Positions 25,671 through 33,869 of a DNA stretch of 64,000 bases are shown here, piece after piece. The notes under the pieces were generated by a model that ran no database searches, was not told the DNA's origin, and saw only the letters and a program-made list of their open reading frames with translations. This DNA comes from Kitasatospora terrestris (GTDB lineage Bacteria > Actinomycetota > Actinomycetes > Streptomycetales > Streptomycetaceae), in NCBI RefSeq assembly GCF_039542905.1, contig NZ_BAABIS010000001.1, forward strand, positions 2,542,001 to 2,606,000, given 5' to 3'. The first letter of the stretch is position 1; each line of letters starts with the position of its first letter. The translations under genes and the position numbers were made by a program.

Positions 25671-27134
25671 TTAGACCTCGAAGGGCTGAACGATGACGAA
25701 GTTGCCCGGACCGCCCCGGAACTGCAGGCTGTACGACTCGGCCGCATGGCCCGCGTAGGCGGAGCGGCGGATCCGGACCGGCGCGGTGGTGATCACCTGG
25801 GCGCCGCGCGACCACGCCACCAGCGCGTGGACGTCCGCGTACGTCTCGGGTGCCGGGGTCACCGGCAGCACCACGGGGATGCCGTTGGTCTTCACCACGA
25901 CCGTCCCGTGACCGCTGAACTGGAGGGTGAAGAACCCGCCGTGCGGCAGCCCCTCGCCCTCGATCCGACGCACCTCGTGCTCCAGGCCGGCATCGAACGC
26001 CAGCACCCGGTCGGAGCTGACGCAGATCGAGTCGCCCTCCAGCCGGACGACGTGCAGGTCGCTCGCCTCGTCCGCCAGGAACACCTGCCCCTCGCCGGAG
26101 ACCCGCATCAGCTTCAACTGCTGCCCGGTCAGGTTACCGACCAGCTTGCGCAGCATCCCGGAGGACTCGTACGCGAAGTCGGCCCGGCCCTGGTACGCCA
26201 CCATCGAGCCCTGGAGGGCGAGCACCTCCTGGCCCTTGGTCAGCGTGAAGCGGACCAGGTTGGCGTTCTGCTTCACCCACCCGACCTGCTCGGGGACCTC
26301 GGCGTACTTGGTCAGGGAGATCTTCGCCCCGGCCGGCTGCGGCCCCGACGGCTCGAACGGCGCGGGCTGCACGGGCGATGCCGGCGTCACGGACGGAGTC
26401 GGTTGTGCGGACGTCACCGGCTGTGCGGACGGCGGGAACGGCGCCGGCGCCGCGGGCGGCGGTGGCGGAGCGGCGGCCGGCACGCCGACCGGCATCGCCG
26501 CGGTGACCGCCTGCGCGGGGATCACCACGGTCGGGTCAGGCACCGGTGGCTGGACGGCCTGCGGCTCGGCGGTGGCGGCTCCGCCCGCGTCCCCGGCCTC
26601 GTCCTCCAGCACCTCGCCGCCGAAGTTCTCCAGCAGCGCCTGGAGGCCGCCGTCGAAGCCCTGACCCACCGCGGCGAACCGCCACTCGCCGTTGCGCCGG
26701 TACAGGTCGGCGAGCATCACGGCCCGCTCGGTGCTGAACTCGGCCCCGGTGAACGCGTACCGGCCGACCTCCGTACCGCCCGCCACCACCCGCACGTAAC
26801 CCGACGCCACCTGCGACATCTGACCGTCGCCGTCGATGGTCGCGGTCAGGCTGAGCTTGTGGATCGACGCCGGCACCTGGTCCAGCGCGACCCGGAAGGA
26901 CTCGGAGTCCCCACCCTGCCCACCCAGCAGGCGGATCGCGCTCTCCGGGCTCTCCGGCTGGTTGAAGAAGATGAAGTAGCGGTCGTCACTGAGCCGCTCG
27001 TCCGCGTCCAAGCCGAAACAGCTGATGTCGAACACCAGACCGGGAGCGGCGAGGTGGACACCCAAGTAGAGCTCCGCGCTCGAGGTCAGCTCCGCGACCC
27101 GGATGCGGGATGCCTTGGCGAGTTCCCTGGTCAT
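25671..27134 (-). CDS. TerD-AIM24 fusion protein (first gene of operon)
   Basis: This 487-residue, two-domain protein starts with a TerD domain (about 1-180). Its Ca2+-site elements are VFDISCFGLDADERLSDDRY and FFNQPESPE, with FRVALDQVPASIHKLSLTA and YRRNGEWRFAAVGQGF following. A Pro/Ala linker (about 190-290) leads to a C-terminal AIM24 domain (about 295-487) with LVRFTLTKGQEVLALQGSMV, QVFLADEASDLHVVRL and the final FRGGPGNFVIVQPFEV. TerD proteins bind Ca2+ and are linked to tellurite, phage and stress tolerance. Fusing them to AIM24 and following with two further AIM24 genes suggests a hetero-oligomeric envelope or stress complex. The ATG at 27134 (MTREL) matches TerD starts. Confidence 0.88.
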   Translation of the reverse strand: MTRELAKASRIRVAELTSSAELYLGVHLAAPGLVFDISCFGLDADERLSDDRYFIFFNQPESPESAIRLLGGQGGDSESFRVALDQVPASIHKLSLTATIDGDGQMSQVASGYVRVVAGGTEVGRYAFTGAEFSTERAVMLADLYRRNGEWRFAAVGQGFDGGLQALLENFGGEVLEDEAGDAGGAATAEPQAVQPPVPDPTVVIPAQAVTAAMPVGVPAAAPPPPPAAPAPFPPSAQPVTSAQPTPSVTPASPVQPAPFEPSGPQPAGAKISLTKYAEVPEQVGWVKQNANLVRFTLTKGQEVLALQGSMVAYQGRADFAYESSGMLRKLVGNLTGQQLKLMRVSGEGQVFLADEASDLHVVRLEGDSICVSSDRVLAFDAGLEHEVRRIEGEGLPHGGFFTLQFSGHGTVVVKTNGIPVVLPVTPAPETYADVHALVAWSRGAQVITTAPVRIRRSAYAGHAAESYSLQFRGGPGNFVIVQPFEV

Positions 27135-27294
27135 GGCGGTGACCCTATCCCAGCGCCCCGGCCGGGCGGCAAGGGTCCCCGCCGGTGCCGTTCCCATGCT
27201 GTTCCGAGGCCGTTCCCATGCCGTTGCGATCCCGCCTGCGACCTGCCCGGTGCGTCGCCGCCCCTCGCCGCCGGTAGGCGTTAGCGTGACCGGC

Positions 27295-27696
27295 ATGGCT
27301 GGCGAACGAGACCTCAGAACCCTGCTCAGCGGCATGCACCCCGTCCTCAATCCGGGCCGCTACGTGTACTGCACCTTCCCCGCCAAGGTCCCGGCCGGAC
27401 TCCGGCCGGTGGTCTCGGTCGCCGAGGAGGAGGGCGTCACCGTCGTCGTCCCGCAGGAGGAAGCCGACTCGCTCGGGCTTCGCTACGAGTACGTCGCGGC
27501 CTGGATCACCCTGCGGATCCACTCCGCACTCGACGCGGTCGGACTCACCGCCGCCGTCGCCGCCTGCCTCGCGGACGAGGGCGTCAGTTGCAACGTGGTC
27601 GCCGGCTTCCACCACGACCACCTCTTCGTCACCGCCGACGACGCCGACCGCGCACTGAGCGCCCTTCAGTCGCTCTCCGCCGCTCCGCCCGCGTAG
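27295..27696 (+). CDS. ACT domain-containing protein
   Basis: This 133-residue protein begins MAGERDLRTLLSGMHPVLNP. It contains VYCTFPAKVPAGLRPVVSVA and EEEGVTVVVPQEEADSLGL, then a C-terminal ACT-like unit: WITLRIHSALDAVGLTAAVA, ACLADEGVSCNVVAGFHHDH and LFVTADDADRALSAL. The pattern matches a stand-alone family of small ACT proteins in bacteria and fungi (COG3602-like). Such proteins may sense amino acids, but no ligand is known. It is divergent from the TerD-AIM24 operon. Only about 160 bp separate the two starts, so they may share regulation. Confidence 0.82.
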   Translation: MAGERDLRTLLSGMHPVLNPGRYVYCTFPAKVPAGLRPVVSVAEEEGVTVVVPQEEADSLGLRYEYVAAWITLRIHSALDAVGLTAAVAACLADEGVSCNVVAGFHHDHLFVTADDADRALSALQSLSAAPPA

Positions 27697-27780
27697 CGCT
27701 CGCTCCTGCACTCCCACCACCCCCTGGCTCCGTCTGCCGCCGTCCGCGACTGTCCTTATCGCCCGGTACCGTCCGTTGCC

Positions 27781-27835
27781 GCACCTTGTTGTTCGCCCCC
27801 GTTCAATGTCGGGGCCCACCGGGTATCCAAGGTGC
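27781..27835 (+). ncRNA. possible structured RNA or DNA element upstream of the serine hydrolase
   Basis: GCACCTTG (27781-27788) and CAAGGTGC (27828-27835) form an exact 8-bp stem. They enclose a second stem, CCCCG / CGGGG (27797-27801 and 27810-27814), whose loop TTCAATGT looks like a T-loop. It ends 42 bp before the hydrolase start. It is not a tRNA, because the acceptor spacing is wrong. It could be a 5'-leader regulator or a protein-binding site. Confidence 0.35.
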
Positions 27836-27877
27836 GGCCCCCGCCGGAAGGGCTGTCCGCCGGACGAGAGGCACGCC

Positions 27878-29005
27878 ATGGCACTCACGCCCCGTCATCA
27901 GACACCCGACGCGTGGACGTCGGCCGCCATCGACGCGCTCGGTGCGAGCCTCGACACCGCGATCCATGACGCCGGCGTCCCCGGCGGCGTGCTCGCCGTC
28001 GGACAGGTGGCCCTCCCTGCCGACCCGGTCTCCCGCCCACCCGCCGACCGTCCCCCCTCCGACCCTCCTCCCGCCGCCCCTCCCCCCTCCGACCGTCCTC
28101 CCGCCCGGGCGGTGAGCGGCCGGGGCATCCTCGGAGCGGAGTGCGGCGCCGCCGCACCCGACGGCCGCACCCGATACGACATGGCCTCCCTCACCAAGGT
28201 CGTGGCGACCTGGCCGCTGATCGGCCGGGCCGTCCGCGACGGACTGCTCGATCCGGACGCACCCCTGAGGACGTACCTCCCGGACGCCCCGGCTCCGGGA
28301 CGTGATCTGACCACCCGCCACCTCATGACCCACACCTCCGGCATGCTCCCCAGCACCGGGCTGGCCCGCTACCAGCTCAGCGGCCGCTCGCTGCTCGACC
28401 ACCTGTGCGCCGAGCCGCTCGTCGACGTCCCCGGGGCCCGGCACCGCTACATCGACCGCGGCTTCGTCCTGCTCGGACTTCTTCTGCCGATCATCCGCAA
28501 CCGCCCCCTCCATGAACTCGCCGCCGAGTTCTGGCAGGAACTCGGGCTGGGCTCCACCTGTTACGGGCCACTCGCCCGCTCCGCCCGGGTCGCCCCGACC
28601 GAGGCGCGGCTGGCGGGCGCCCCCCGCACCTGGGGCATTCCGCACGACCCGTCCGCCGCCCTGCTGGGCGGAGTCGCGGGCCACGCCGGTGTCTTCTCCA
28701 CCGCCGCCGACCTCGCCACCTTCGCCGAGCACCTCCTGACCCCGGCGAACCCACTGGCGGACTGGTTCGAGTTGAGCCGGCAGCCCGCGACCGCGGTGGA
28801 GCCGGGACTCCTTCGTGGACTCGCCTGGATCGTCACCGCCGACGGCACAGCCGCCTACCACCACGGCTACACCGGCACCAGCCTCTACCTGTCGCCCCCG
28901 ACCGGCCGGTACATCGTCCTGTGCACCAACGCCGTCTACCACGGCTGGCAGCGCACCCGGCTGGCCCCCGTCCGCGACCTGGCCCTGCGCACCCTCACGA
29001 GCTGA
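27878..29005 (+). CDS. serine hydrolase, class C beta-lactamase-like
   Basis: This 375-residue protein belongs to the beta-lactamase/penicillin-binding-protein-related esterase group. The nucleophile motif SxxK is in DMASLTKVVATWPL (about residue 107). The second motif region is in TGLARYQLSGRSLL / HRYIDRGFVLLGL, where the Tyr is followed by Ile rather than the usual Ser-Asn/Ala-Asn. The third (KTG-like box) is in AYHHGYTGTSLYLSP, with HxGxTG replacing KTG as in many esterase-type members. GLLRGLAWIV and GVAGHAGVFSTAADLATFAE are also family blocks. A Pro-rich insert lies at about 50-75. No signal peptide is obvious, so it is probably a cytoplasmic esterase or amidase. Confidence 0.87.
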   Translation: MALTPRHQTPDAWTSAAIDALGASLDTAIHDAGVPGGVLAVGQVALPADPVSRPPADRPPSDPPPAAPPPSDRPPARAVSGRGILGAECGAAAPDGRTRYDMASLTKVVATWPLIGRAVRDGLLDPDAPLRTYLPDAPAPGRDLTTRHLMTHTSGMLPSTGLARYQLSGRSLLDHLCAEPLVDVPGARHRYIDRGFVLLGLLLPIIRNRPLHELAAEFWQELGLGSTCYGPLARSARVAPTEARLAGAPRTWGIPHDPSAALLGGVAGHAGVFSTAADLATFAEHLLTPANPLADWFELSRQPATAVEPGLLRGLAWIVTADGTAAYHHGYTGTSLYLSPPTGRYIVLCTNAVYHGWQRTRLAPVRDLALRTLTS

Positions 29006-29048
29006 ACCGCCCACGCGGCACCGGGCTGCCGTTCAGCACGCTGCGCGC

Positions 29049-29096
29049 TGCCGTCGCGGTTGCCGTCGCGGTCGCGGTTGCGGTTGCGGTTGCCGC
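29049..29096. repeat. hexanucleotide tandem repeat
   Basis: Eight consecutive 6-bp units of the types TGCCGT, CGCGGT and TGCGGT lie in the 195-bp gap between the convergent serine hydrolase and PP2C genes. Confidence 0.8.
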
Positions 29097-29200
29097 ACGA
29101 CAGCGCCAGCGGCCGGTGGAGCGGGGGCCGGTCGACTCCGCCTGGCGGCCTGCGGCCGCTGGGCGGCGGTTGGTGCCCGGTGGCCGGCTCGGCTCTCCGC

Positions 29201-30952
29201 TCAGGGCCGCCGACCACCGTTGCCTGGTATCCGCTCGTCCACCGTGTTGCCGTGTTCCGGCGCCGGTCGGGTGGCAGCGGTGGCCGCCAGCAGGGCGATG
29301 TCGTCCTCGGCCGGACGGGGAGCACCGGCCAGGACAGCGTCCAGCAGGTCGTCCAGCAGGACCGGCGGGCCGTCGTCCAGCGGGAGCCGATGGTCGGTGA
29401 GCCGACTCAGCGAGCGGTCGATGTCCTCTCCGCGGCGCTCCACCAGCCCGTCGGTGAAGAGCAGCAAGGTGTGTCCGTAGGGCAGTTCGGCCGTCCGGGC
29501 CCGGTAGCCACCCATGCCGGTGCCGAGCGGTGGCCCCGGCTCCACCGGCATCAGCTCGACCGCGCCGTCCGGCCGGACCACGGCGGGAGGTAGGTGCCCG
29601 GCGCTCGCGTAACTGCATTCCCCGCGGGACGGATCCACGAAGACCACCATGCAGGTGGCCGGACGGTACTCGTGGACGCGGCTCGCCAGGTCGTCCATCC
29701 GTCCGAGCAGGAGGTCGGCGGCAGGCTCCATCAGGGCCATGGCTCTCAACATGGCCTGGTAGTGGCTCATCTCGGCCGCCGCCTCCAGGCCGTGGCCCAT
29801 CACGTCACCGATCGCCAGTAGCGTCCGCCCGTCGGGCAGCGCCACGGTCTCGTACCAGTCGCCCCCGACCAGGGCGCTGGTACCGGCGGGACGGTAGCGG
29901 AACGACACCGTGAGGTCGGGGTGCGGGGCGCCCGGCTCGGCCAGCAGCGCCCGCTGGAGGTCGACCGCCACGGTGTGCTCCCGGGTGTAGCGGCGGGCGT
30001 TGTCCAGGCTGATCGCCGCCCGGCGCGCAAGGTCCTCGGCCGCCACCGCGTCGTCCTGCGAGAACATCGGCGACTCGCCGACCCGCATCAGCGTGACCGT
30101 GCCGACCCGGTGGCCCCGGGCGGCCAGTGGCACGATCATCCCGGAGTGGATCCCGATCTCCCGGTAGATCGCGACCCGGTCGGTGTTGGGTGCGGAGAGG
30201 CCGAGCTCGTCGTCGGACAACCGGTTGTCGATGATCGACTGGCCGCTGGCGAGGCAGCGCGGGATCGCCGAGCTCGGCTGGTAGTCGACGTATTCACCGC
30301 GGGTGCCCAGCACCCGGGCCGAATCCAGCAGCTCAGGCCGGGCCGCCATGGCGGCGCGGCGCAGGCGGAGACCGCCGTCGGACCTGCGGCGCGCGTGGAA
30401 GCTGTCCGGGTGCGGCAGCACCTCGACGGTCGCGATGTCCGCGAGCTGCGGCACCAGGAAATCCGCGAGCTCGCCGCAGGTGATGTCCATGTCCAGCGTC
30501 GTGCCGATCCTGGTGGCGGCGGCGTCGAGCAGGGCGAGGCGGCTCCGGGCCTGCTCCAGCTCGTGCTGCTGCTGGCGCGAGGCGGTGACTTCCAGGACGA
30601 TCCCGACCAGCCCGATCGGCCGGCCGTCCTGCTCCAGCCGGTGGTAGGCGCCGTGCCAGTAGCGCCGTCTGAGCGGTGAGCTCGCCCGGGTGTGGCCGCT
30701 GGAGGTGACCTCGCGCGGACGGCCGTCGGCGATCACCGCGCGCAGGACCTCCTCCCGCGCGTCGATCCCCGGGAGCAGCTCGGCGATGGTGTGGCCGATG
30801 TGAGCCTCGGCCGGTACCCCGTTCATCCGGGCCAGCGTCGGGTTCACATAGAGGTAGCGGAGCGAGGTGTCGAGCACGCCGACACCGGCCGGGGTGCCCT
30901 CCAACAGCTGGCGGAAGGACATCGGCAGCTGCTCCCACTGGCCGTCGGTCAC
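29201..30952 (-). CDS. PAS-GAF-PP2C (SpoIIE-type) serine phosphatase
   Basis: This 583-residue signalling phosphatase has a PAS domain at about 10-125 (GTPAGVGVLDTSLRYLYVNP, HIGHTIAELLPGIDA) and a GAF domain at about 140-330 (LDAAATRIGTTLDMDITCGE, GIHSGMIVPLAARGHRVGTV). The PPM/SpoIIE catalytic domain runs from about 345 to 560: FRYRPAGTSALVGGDWYETV, LLAIGDVMGHG with its metal-binding Asp, YASAGHLPP, and LLFTDGLVERR. Streptomyces carry dozens of these; they dephosphorylate anti-anti-sigma proteins to release sigma factors. GTG at 30952 follows GGGAGG. The 5' region abuts a four-helix DUF7144-like gene that is divergent. Confidence 0.93.
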   Translation of the reverse strand: MTDGQWEQLPMSFRQLLEGTPAGVGVLDTSLRYLYVNPTLARMNGVPAEAHIGHTIAELLPGIDAREEVLRAVIADGRPREVTSSGHTRASSPLRRRYWHGAYHRLEQDGRPIGLVGIVLEVTASRQQQHELEQARSRLALLDAAATRIGTTLDMDITCGELADFLVPQLADIATVEVLPHPDSFHARRRSDGGLRLRRAAMAARPELLDSARVLGTRGEYVDYQPSSAIPRCLASGQSIIDNRLSDDELGLSAPNTDRVAIYREIGIHSGMIVPLAARGHRVGTVTLMRVGESPMFSQDDAVAAEDLARRAAISLDNARRYTREHTVAVDLQRALLAEPGAPHPDLTVSFRYRPAGTSALVGGDWYETVALPDGRTLLAIGDVMGHGLEAAAEMSHYQAMLRAMALMEPAADLLLGRMDDLASRVHEYRPATCMVVFVDPSRGECSYASAGHLPPAVVRPDGAVELMPVEPGPPLGTGMGGYRARTAELPYGHTLLLFTDGLVERRGEDIDRSLSRLTDHRLPLDDGPPVLLDDLLDAVLAGAPRPAEDDIALLAATAATRPAPEHGNTVDERIPGNGGRRP

Positions 30953-31142
30953 CGCTGGTTGACCTCCCTGGACCCGCCGGCGCCGTCCGGACCGGCCGGG
31001 CTGTGACCAGTAAACACAGCGGTCGGCGGTCCGGCGATCGGGCGAGCCTGAGGGGGTGTCACCCGGATGGCCGCGTCCGATTGCACAGGATCCCACCTGG
31101 ACCGAGGGTCGAGGGCACAACCGCGATGGTTTAGGAGCGCCC

Positions 31143-31592
31143 ATGAGCACTGCAACAGGCGGCCCGTCCGCACCTCCCCCGTCCGCGAACCGCTCGACCG
31201 GCGGAGCCCCGCGCGTCGGGAACAGCGGCTGGGTGACCGGCATGGTGCTGTTCGCCGGTGTGGTCATGATGGTCAACGGAATCCTGGAGATCTTCCAGGG
31301 GATCATGGCCATCGCCGAGGACGACGTCTTCGTCAAGACCCCCAAGTACATCTTCCAGTTCGACCTGACAGGCTGGGGCTGGATCCACCTGATCATCGGC
31401 GTGCTGGTCGCCGTGACCGGCTTCGGAGTCATCCGCGGCGCGTCGTGGGCTCGGATCGTCGGCATCTTCCTGGCCTCCCTCAGCATGATCAGCGCGTTCC
31501 TCTCGCTGCCGTACTACCCGCTGTGGTCACTCGTGGTGGTGGCGCTGGACGTGTTCGTGATCTGGGCGCTGTGCATCTACCGGGAGGACTGA
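31143..31592 (+). CDS. DUF7144-like four-helix membrane protein
   Basis: This 149-residue integral membrane protein has a Ser/Pro-rich N-terminus of about 30 residues and four hydrophobic helices: WVTGMVLFAGVVMMVNGILE, GWIHLIIGVLVAVTGFGVIR, ARIVGIFLASLSMISAFLSL, and WSLVVVALDVFVIWALCIYR. The loop after helix 1 has EIFQGIMAIAEDDVFVKTPKY. Families with this layout are frequent in Streptomyces and have no known function. AGGAG lies 6 bp before the ATG. It is divergent from the phosphatase gene and closed by a palindromic terminator. Confidence 0.82.
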   Translation: MSTATGGPSAPPPSANRSTGGAPRVGNSGWVTGMVLFAGVVMMVNGILEIFQGIMAIAEDDVFVKTPKYIFQFDLTGWGWIHLIIGVLVAVTGFGVIRGASWARIVGIFLASLSMISAFLSLPYYPLWSLVVVALDVFVIWALCIYRED

Positions 31593-31623
31593 CCGACCAC
31601 CGGCTCTCGGCCGGCTGACGTGG

Positions 31624-31649
31624 CGGGCCCGCTCGATCGAGCGGGCCCG
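31624..31649. terminator. bidirectional palindromic terminator
   Basis: A perfect 26-bp palindrome with half-site CGGGCCCGCTCGA sits between the stops of two convergent genes (31592 on plus, 31664 on minus). It should form a hairpin in either transcript. Confidence 0.75.
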
Positions 31650-31663
31650 TCCGCGTACCCGCG

Positions 31664-32215
31664 CTACTTCGCGAGCTCGGCCACACCGGCCTGGGCGAAC
31701 TGCTCGTCCTGGTCGCCGCTGGGCGCACCGGCGACACCGATGCCCGCGATCGGGGCGCCCTTCAGCTGGACCGGGGCGCCACCGCCGAGGAACAGCGTGC
31801 CGGGGATGTCCTTCAGGTTGGGCGCCTGGGCGAGGCGCTTGGCCAGCTCAGAGGTCGGGGCGTTCCACGAGACGGCGGTGTAGGCCTTGCGCTGGGCCGA
31901 CTCGTAGGACTGCGGGCCGGCGCCGTCGCCACGCAGGGTCACGATGGTGTTGCCGTTGCGGTCGACGACCGCCACGGAGACGTGCTGACCGGCCTGCTCC
32001 GCGGCGTCCAGCGTGGCCTGGGCCGCCCGGGTGGCGGCGTCGATGGTCAGGTGGCTGGTCTCGGCCGTGTTCTTCTTGGCCTCGTCGACCTTGACCGCCG
32101 CAGGGGCCTGGGCCGTCTCGGCGTTGGCCGCGACCGCGCCGAACACGCCCGCACCGACCGCCGCGAGGGTGATACCGCCGGTGAGGACACGGGCCCGGGT
32201 GGTCATCTTCTTCAT
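31664..32215 (-). CDS. hbpS: secreted haem-binding redox-sensor protein HbpS (GlcG family)
   Basis: This 183-residue protein has an export signal (MKKMTTRARVLTGGITLAAV, then a small-residue cleavage zone before AETAQAP) and a GlcG/HbpS-type domain with SHLTIDAATRAAQATLDAAE, VSVAVVDRNGNTIVTLRGDG, SYESAQRKAYTAVSWN, LGGGAPVQL and GIGVAGAPSGDQDEQFAQAG. In Streptomyces reticuli the homologue binds haem and iron outside the cell and modulates the sensor kinase SenS under oxidative stress. A DxxE element (LDAAEQ), like its reported iron site, is present. AGGAG precedes the ATG at 32215. It lies directly divergent from senS-senR, which supports the assignment. Confidence 0.88.
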   Translation of the reverse strand: MKKMTTRARVLTGGITLAAVGAGVFGAVAANAETAQAPAAVKVDEAKKNTAETSHLTIDAATRAAQATLDAAEQAGQHVSVAVVDRNGNTIVTLRGDGAGPQSYESAQRKAYTAVSWNAPTSELAKRLAQAPNLKDIPGTLFLGGGAPVQLKGAPIAGIGVAGAPSGDQDEQFAQAGVAELAK

Positions 32216-32453
32216 GGGTGACTCCTGCTCGGATCGAGGGAAGCTCGGGGGCTCCCGCTGTGATTCGATCCTCCGCCCGCCACCGCCACCTGCGGATCGT
32301 CGTTCCGGCTGCTCCGCGAAGGCATCATGGATGACAGGCGTGTCAGCCGATCGGTGGATGTGCGCGCCCCGCCGGCGCGTCACCATGCCATCAGAGGCAT
32401 CGGCGGTCACACCGTGCCGAAGACGTACGACCCGCAGAGGAGGTGGTGGACGG

Positions 32454-33869
32454 ATGCGTCGCCCCCTGCCCCAAGCCGTCGACCCGGACGCGGGTTGGCT
32501 CGCCGCCGTGATGCGGCTGGCCTTCCTGCTGCTCCTCGGTACCGCCCTGCTGCGATACCTCGACCACCACCTGCACAGCGCCCTCACCCCCTGGGTGATC
32601 GGCCTGAGCATCGCGCTGGGCATCACCCACCTGCGGGGCCGGGCCGAGCGCCGGCCCGCCTGGCTGGCCGTCCTGCTCGCGCTCTGGGTGGTGCTGGTGC
32701 TGATGGCGCCGAGCTTCGCGTGGTGCGCCATCCCCCTGCTCTACACGGTGCTGCGTGCCCTCCCCGCCAAGGCCGCGATCGCCCTGGTCTCCGTCCTCAC
32801 CGCCCTCGTCGTGGTGGCCGAGCTGAGGCTGGCCGACAGCTTCGACCCCACGCTTCCGCTCCTCCCGCCCGCCGTCGCAGCCCTCGCCACCGCGGTCTTC
32901 CTCCACATGGAACGGCAGGGTGCCCGCCAACGGGCCCTGATCATCGACCTGATCTCCACCCGGCGGGAGCTCGCCGCCACCGAGCGGCGCGAAGGCGCCC
33001 TCGCCGAACGGGAGCGGCTGGCCGTGGAGATCCACGACAGCCTGGCCCAGGGTCTCTCCAGCCAGCAGATGCTGCTCCAGGCCGCCGACCGCACCTGGGA
33101 GAACGACCCCGGCACCGCCCGCACCCACGTGCGCACCGCCAACTCGATAGCCGCCCGCAACCTCGCCGAGGCCCGCAGGTTCGTCCATGACCTCGCCCCG
33201 GCCGACCTCGCCGACCTGGGGACGTTGGACGCCGCACTCCGAGCGCTGGCCGAGCGCGAGGCCGCCGAGAGCGGCCTGCCCGTCCGCTTCCACCTGGACG
33301 GCACGCCCGTCCCGATGCCCACCACCGCCGAGGCCGCGCTGCTCCGGATCGCGCAGGGCGCCCTCGCCAACATCCGCGAGCACTCCGACGCCTCCGCCGC
33401 CGCGATCACCCTGTCCTACCTCGGCGACCAGGCCGTCCTCGACGTGGTCGACGACGGCCGCGGATTCAGCCCCGACCAGACCTCAGGGTCGCCCACTTCC
33501 TCGTCCTCCGCAGCCCGCGACCTCCGCCATCGCGGCGGCTCCGGCCGTTCCCCCCGCTTCAGCGGCTCCAGCCGCTCCGCCCGCTCCAGCGGCCGCTCCG
33601 ACGATTCCCTCGACCCGAGCGACTCCGGGAGCAACGGCCCGGACGGCAGGCGCGCCCCCACCCGCGCTCGCCGTGAACAGAACAGCCGCGGCCACGGCCT
33701 GCCTGCCATGCGAGCCCGGCTGCGCCAGCTGGGCGGCAGTCTGACCATCGAGTCCGTCCAAGGCGAAGGCACCGTCGTCTCCGCCTCGATACCGCTCGAC
33801 CCCCGCCCGGGCATCGACCCGCGCCACATCGCGCACCCCACCGCACCGACCACGCTGGAGCGTCGATGA
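32454..33869 (+). CDS. senS: sensor histidine kinase SenS
   Basis: This 471-residue NarL-type kinase has about five membrane helices in residues 15-150 and a short coiled coil. A HisKA_3 box, RERLAVEIHDSLAQGLSSQQ, gives His194 as the phosphorylation site. The ATPase domain has N-box ALANIREHSD and G1 VVDDGRGF, with G2 GHGLPAMRARL and the C-terminal strand GSLTIESVQGEGT. Between G1 and G2 (about 341-411) is a roughly 70-residue Ser/Arg/Gly-rich insertion, which is unusual. GAGGAGG precedes the ATG at 32454. The response regulator overlaps by 4 bp, and hbpS is divergent, as in the HbpS-SenS-SenR redox system. Confidence 0.88.
   Translation: MRRPLPQAVDPDAGWLAAVMRLAFLLLLGTALLRYLDHHLHSALTPWVIGLSIALGITHLRGRAERRPAWLAVLLALWVVLVLMAPSFAWCAIPLLYTVLRALPAKAAIALVSVLTALVVVAELRLADSFDPTLPLLPPAVAALATAVFLHMERQGARQRALIIDLISTRRELAATERREGALAERERLAVEIHDSLAQGLSSQQMLLQAADRTWENDPGTARTHVRTANSIAARNLAEARRFVHDLAPADLADLGTLDAALRALAEREAAESGLPVRFHLDGTPVPMPTTAEAALLRIAQGALANIREHSDASAAAITLSYLGDQAVLDVVDDGRGFSPDQTSGSPTSSSSAARDLRHRGGSGRSPRFSGSSRSARSSGRSDDSLDPSDSGSNGPDGRRAPTRARREQNSRGHGLPAMRARLRQLGGSLTIESVQGEGTVVSASIPLDPRPGIDPRHIAHPTAPTTLERR

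Noticed and set aside
27781..27835. tRNA-like structure
   Set aside because: The T-loop-like TTCAATGT loop is suggestive, but there are no D or anticodon arms and the acceptor spacing is wrong.
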